Assembly: GCA_030248215.1 (NCBI GenBank)
Contig: JASANG010002129.1
Span: forward strand, 186,001-250,000
Source of the DNA: Enoplolaimus lenunculus
Taxonomy: Eukaryota; Nematoda; Enoplea; Enoplida; Thoracostomopsidae
DNA length: 64,000 nt
Direction of reading: 5' to 3'
Of the stretch, positions 48,305 through 64,000 are shown in pieces. The stretch's first letter is position 1; each line of letters starts with the position of its first letter. A program made the position numbers and the translations under genes. The notes below the pieces were generated by a model. That model was not told where the DNA came from and did no database searches. It saw nothing but the letters and a program-made list of their open reading frames with translations.

Positions 48305-51013
48305 ATGCCTTCAGTAACTGAAGATTCAAAGGAGAATACGCCATGTAAATAGAAGATTAACCGTCTCGGCCAATGTATAAATCAGTGCTGTAACAGTAGT
48401 ATAAGCATATTTCTAAGCTTATCGAAGGATAAGGCTATACCTTAACCTAAGCATAAATAGTCTGACCCGCAAGCTTACTTCATAACAGTACCACCGAAAA
48501 ATGTTCCGCACCTGATCTATACATGGGCCAGTTTCAAACTATTAAGTAGTACAAAAATGGTTTTTCTGTAGGAATTTTGTTTGAACGCTATTGTAGCTTG
48601 TAGATTCACTACAGCGTCTTACAGTTCGACATGCACCCTCTTTCTCAATGACAAAATTATGGCTAACGCTTACGAACATGTAGTACAGGTCGTACCTTTC
48701 ACGAAAACGTTCATAGCAATGTTAAGAATAATTGTGCTTAAAACCTGTGTTTAAGTTATACTGTAATATACCGACATTAGAATAGCGATGCCGATGCTTG
48801 GGTTGTACACCATGCCGCAGAACTTGGAAAATGAAACTGAAAATTATCCGTGACTAATGCAAGTATTACTCTCGTACTGTGAAAGATAGCCTTACTAGGA
48901 GTCAGTACGCGACTGCGTTCCAGCATTGTATCTGCTGTAATTTTGCTTGTTTCAACTTCCAAAGGTATTACGTGCATGTCCTCATAATACCAAATTTGAA
49001 TTTTCTGAAGCTACTATAGCCGTAAAAGCAGCCGTCTTCACCACTGATGTTAAAATTAATCCTGCAGATGTTTATTTAGCCCGTGTCTGAGCTACGCTCA
49101 ACTCAATTTTTAGAATCGAATCGACCCAGTATTGAAATACATTAATAATTTAAGTGAAAAGTGTCTGTATATTTTTCTCGCAGAAATACCGATACTGATG
49201 TATCGGTTCAACGCTACATTAAACCACCTGAAAAGTTTTCCGATATTTATTTATCTGTCTGAAATATGTAAGCAAATTATTAGCACTGCGCTCTTCTCTA
49301 GACTGCTAACTATATTCGTTATGATTAAATTTCAGCATGTTTTGTTCCGGAAGATCGCCTTATTGAGGAAGAACAAGAAAAGGCTGAACATACTGTAGAG
49401 GCAGAGGAAAAGGAACACAACAAGGAGGTTAGACTTTAATGATGGTGTGTAGTGTACTGTATGTCATAATTTAGAAACAAATCGGGTGGCATCATGAGTT
49501 TAAGGTAACGTAAACTTGTTATGGCTATATTGTTTTAAACACGTAATCTTCAACTGCTACATACGTATCCAAATTGATAAATAAGTTAGTGTCAGCAAGA
49601 GACACACTAGAAATCGATTGCACTTGAACAAAAGTATGTAGAGATATATCCACTCAATCAGGGTAGTTATTTTAGCCGGATCTTAAACCGGAACAGCGTA
49701 TTTAATTCAAAGCTTATTTTACCGCACGTTCATGGCTAATTCAGAGTGGCAGCTACTAGGTAGTTAAAGTTTCACCACCGTATTTTAGGCGCTTACGCGG
49801 TTTCATGAAGCCGGTGGCATTGATCAAAAGCAGAAGATTCGCGAATGGTTAAACAATGTTTTACAAAAGTCGATATTGTATGCTGATTTTTTAATGAAAC
49901 GTTTGCAGTCAGATTCCACTTTAGACATGAAACAGCACAGTCAGCATAATATGCGGAAGCGTCGTAGTGACCGGGTGAGTTATTTTACTTGATCACTTCC
50001 ATTTTGCTAAAGGCTTGAGAAAATTTTACGATTGCAGTGATAAAAATTGCGCTACTATATTAGCCGGTACGTATTGTTTGCAGATTGAATGGTACAAAAA
50101 GGTGCGAACACAAAAACCTTTGTCAGTGCGCGAGATATTGATTGATTTTGTTATTGCGAATAGCGCAATTTTAGGATTGCACAACAATTTCCAAAACCAT
50201 ATTCTTTACATAAGCTCAAGTCAACTGATAACCGCTGTGTTTTCTGTCACGGTGTTTTGATTTTGTATGTAATTCAGGTTTTGACAAAGGTGAACGACGG
50301 TAAACGAAGCAAAGTTGAAAATGGTGAAGTATGTGATTTGAAAATTTTTAATCAAAACCGTCCGGCCACTTCAAGTACGAATGAGACTTTCGTTTCTCCA
50401 AAATACTTAACCGGAGGGTCGTTAAGGAGTTATCAAATTGATGGATTTTTGTGGTTGAAGGTGAGTTTTTTGCGTTGCTAACAATTTGCCGTAAATCATA
50501 ACTCTTGGTTACTTAAATTAAGAACCATGAAATTAAACATTTAATTGAACGTTGAATACGTAACTAGTTAATAATCACACTTAGTGTCTAAGTCTAAGAC
50601 TCAACTGTTAGTTTAATTTCATTATTAGATATACTTTAGTTCACATTACGCAAACTATGCTGTCAGTCTTTGTGTTGAAGGCTTTGTGCAACTAATTTAA
50701 TACGGTCACTCTCAGATCGTAATCAGCAGTGCTAAATTGCAAAGCGCTGCCGTCCTTATGTTGTATTCGTTTAAACTGGCCATAGCTAGCGTCTTAAACT
50801 CACTTCACATTAGGAAGTTATATTTTTTAGGCACAGTACGAAAACGGAATTAACGGGATTTTGGCAGATGAAATGGGGCTTGGTAAAACTATACAATTTA
50901 TTGCGCTGACGTGTCATTTAATCGAAATGGAAGTGCCCGGTCCGTTTTTGATAATTGCACCAATGTCCACGTTGCACAATTGGGTGGCTGAGTATAGTCG
51001 TTTTGCACCTAAG
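48305..51013 (+). pseudogene. HELLS: Duplicated 5' part of HELLS (exons 1-5, copy A)
   Basis: Exons 48305-48344, 49336-49427, 49789-49974, 50278-50460 and 50831-51013 are intact copies of HELLS exons 1-5, ending after the Walker A exon (DEMGLGKT, then [12 protein letters not shown]). No later helicase exon follows before the second copy begins. Alone, this copy could make only a truncated protein of about 228 residues. Spliced into copy B, the exon-5 to exon-2 join would break frame (phase 0 into phase 1). Differences from copy B include His to Gln in exon 3 and Glu to Asp in exon 4. Each frame is still open, so this is a very young partial copy or an assembly duplicate of two alleles. Confidence 0.8.
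48368..48529. mobile_element. TTAGGC-family MITE in HELLS intron 1, copy A
   Basis: The left end GGCCAATGTATAAATCAGTG and the right end, read inversely, GGCCCATGTATAGATCAGGT are inverted termini. The interior has AACAGTAGTATAAGCATATT and degenerate CCTAAG/CTAAGC words. It was duplicated along with the host segment (see 52403). Confidence 0.7.
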
Positions 51014-52339
51014 GCAGGTAGCAAGTTAGTAGTTATATCCTGTTAGTTCTGTGTAGTTATGATATTACCTCTTATTATTATCGGTGAGTTGATTAATCGG
51101 CATCGGTATCGGCAATAATCGGCAGTTTTCGTATGCATTAGTATTGTCACCAGGTATGGGCGGTCTTGGAATTTGGCTGGTGTAGGTCTCGTTTTTTAAG
51201 TCTCTGTGGTTTGCACAACGAGAATAAGGAGGTGAAAAGCTATAATAAAAGTTTTTACTTTCTTTCGAGCAACGTTCACCGTATTTTGGACTATACGTGA
51301 AGTATTCAACCACTTAAAATTGGGTACTTGTTTAGGTTTACGCTTCAGCTTAGGCATGGGCGTTAGGAAGTAAACAAGTAAACAAAACTGCACAGCACAA
51401 GCAAAGTGACTGCGCTTTTTACAGCGTTGATCACCAATAGTAATGTTTTTATTAATATTGGCACTGACAATCGCATAGGTACATTTAGGTGACAACTGAA
51501 TGGGTAGATATTTCATTCTATGCACTTACGTGGATGTAACTGGCGTAGTTCCTTTTTGTTGAAAATATACATGTCACTAATGCAAACCAGTGACAAACTG
51601 CCAGACGTGGTACTGGAACTGGGTAGTCAAGAATTGTGCTTAAGCTATACTTGTGTTGTAAAGTTTTGTGATGTTTGAATGCTAATATATTTATATAAAT
51701 GTTAAAAATAAGCCTTGTTTACAATGGTTTCGTTTTTGTTACTTTCATGGAGCGAATATACGGACGGGACTGTAAATATGCGATAGTTTATATTTTGTGA
51801 TTAGTAAGGCGCAACTGGAGGTGACACAACCGAGCCGGAGATCATTATTGCTCCAAATTTAGAAATCAACTTTTAAAGCGCAGAATTTAAATACTTAAAA
51901 TTTTATCGGAATTCCAGACAGTTGTTTATTAGTAATTATATCAGAGCTGGAGACAGCCTCGGTTGTATCCTGGTAAGTTGATTCGTGCAAATGGAGGTTG
52001 GAAGGACTAGTCATGCAATACCACATTCAAAGCGATTTGATTTCAGAATTTTTACATTGGTAATCTACAGAATTATCAAGATTGTCTTTACAACCTTTTT
52101 TGAGAAATCTGCTGCCAATAAAATAAAAAATGTTCAGCAAAAATATAGCAGATTTGCAGGTCATTTATTTAGTGTAACCCTGAAGATGCTTTTAACAGCA
52201 TTATTTGGATTATCCAGTTGCGCCATTTTATTTTAGAAAATTTGATAAACGCATTGAAGTAACATATTTATTTCAGTTTTGATTTTATTACGAACATATT
52301 TTCTTTAATTTTAATGAGATCATAGTTGCTTTTATCGCG

Positions 52340-63156
<10,817 letters not shown>

Positions 63157-63541
63157 GTTAGTAGAATTTTTTTGTTTTACATGGCGTTTATGTGTGAGAG
63201 ATCACTTTTTATACATGTTTTAGTTTCTACTCCTTAAGTAATACGTGCGCACAGCCTGTTGCCGTTAAATTCATGTCAGTTCGGGCTCAGCTTTGATGTT
63301 TACATGGAGTAATCCACAAAGGGTGACATATTTTAGTAAGCACCTCAGCATTTATGATTTAGTTCCTCTTTGTGATACTAATAGAATTGCGGTTGCTTTT
63401 TTTCGAACAAAAAACTAATGTAAGTAAAATAACTGGTTTTTTGCATTCTCTTAGTAGAACATTCTATCGAAATTTTGTTAGAACTATATATTATCGCTCC
63501 CTCGAATTAAGAATGCCTTCAGTGTGTGAAATCTGTTTCCT

Positions 63542-64000
63542 TCAGTGAAGTTGTTTCGATATTAGACTATCAATAGTGTTTATTTGTTCAAGTAGACTTC
63601 TTATTTCCTTTCGATAATCCGTGCTTCCGTTTAAGGGCGCGGTAATTGTTTGCGTTTTCATACTGCTGTGTCCAAATTGGTTGTTCGCAGATACATCATC
63701 GTCTGAATTGTAACGGTTTTCAATAGTAATTTGAGAATTCGGACTGTCTCTCTCAAAAGAATCAGATAGCTGTGGCAAATATGTATGGTAGTGTTGTTCA
63801 TCATTATAAGTTGGTTTACTTGGAAGCCTATGGGGCGTATGGCTGCGGGTGGAATTTAGAAATAGCATCGGTTGAATAAGGTTGAACAGCGCAGATGTAG
63901 TTGGAATGGGAGTTATGTGGTTTTCGCTGTCGGTTTGTTGGGTTAGTGTCCGTAGTAATGGGGCGTAGTGTAGGTTAGGCTTGGTCTCGGGACTTGCTTG
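63542..64000 (-). CDS. Unknown minus-strand gene, C-terminal part (runs off edge)
   Basis: The frame is open from the right edge of the window to TGA at 63542, 152 residues. The sequence is polar and Ser/Asn/Thr-rich (ITPIPTTSALFNLIQPM, then FERDSPNSQITIENRYNSDD). It ends in a short predicted coiled segment (YRKEIRSLLEQINTIDSLISKQL). I recognise no family. It lies 385 bp after the last HELLS exon found here and on the opposite strand. It is therefore either nested in a HELLS intron or convergent with a HELLS gene that lacks its 3' exons. Any splice acceptor within the frame is unknown. Confidence 0.5.
   Translation of the reverse strand, partial: QASPETKPNLHYAPLLRTLTQQTDSENHITPIPTTSALFNLIQPMLFLNSTRSHTPHRLPSKPTYNDEQHYHTYLPQLSDSFERDSPNSQITIENRYNSDDDVSANNQFGHSSMKTQTITAPLNGSTDYRKEIRSLLEQINTIDSLISKQLH

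Larger units (their letters stand above)
47446..51480. repeat. 4-kb tandem segmental duplication, copy A
   Basis: This segment is repeated immediately downstream (51481-55513). I see about nine substitutions and one 2-bp length difference between the copies. The breakpoint shares only the bases TA among the left flank, the central junction and the right flank, which fits end-joining or template switching rather than recombination between long repeats. Each copy holds about 860 bp upstream of HELLS exon 1 plus exons 1-5. Confidence 0.95.

Overview
The window is eukaryotic and, by its genes, animal. The coding regions are split by T-rich introns that mostly end in TTTCAG or TTTTAG, and they encode metazoan protein families. 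The intergenic DNA is AT-rich and crowded with small terminal-inverted-repeat (TIR) elements. Hexamers of the TTAGGC/GCCTAA type, which is the nematode telomere unit, recur many times. Together with the short T-rich 3' splice sites this suggests a nematode or a related ecdysozoan, but the hexamers lie inside mobile elements, so this placement is tentative. I saw no retrovirus-like or other virus-derived coding region.

Layout. (1) 1-4.4 kb: repeats and one hAT-type element, no gene. (2) 4446-9073 (+): a complete three-exon gene for a type I membrane protein: signal peptide, WSC, LCCL, Ig-like region, Cys-rich/EGF-like region, FN3 domains, membrane segment. (3) 13.7-27.4 kb (+): a multi-exon gene with two von Willebrand A (vWA) domains separated by a Ser/Thr/Asn-rich linker of about 775 residues encoded by one giant exon. 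(4) 29.6-34.9 kb (+): an ELMO-domain gene most like ELMOD3, with the GAP signature intact. (5) 35.0-43.0 kb: minisatellites and symmetric nested repeats. (6) 45.4-46.6 kb (+): an intronless syntaxin-16. (7) 47.4-63.2 kb (+): a HELLS/LSH-type SNF2 chromatin remodeller. Its promoter-proximal 4 kb, including exons 1-5, is present twice in tandem with roughly 0.2 percent divergence, and its 3' exons lie beyond the right edge. (8) Two coding-like minus-strand stretches, at 59.7-59.9 kb and from 63.5 kb to the edge, lie inside or next to HELLS introns.

The genes are ordinary neighbours rather than a pathway. The two extracellular-domain genes are adjacent and may be evolutionarily or even transcriptionally linked. 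The most unusual aspect of the DNA is the set of short TIR-bounded elements whose interiors are different tandem arrays: 19 bp, about 160 bp, 44 bp, 24 bp and TTAGGC-like. They suggest a genome in which minisatellites repeatedly arise in, and travel with, cut-and-paste elements.
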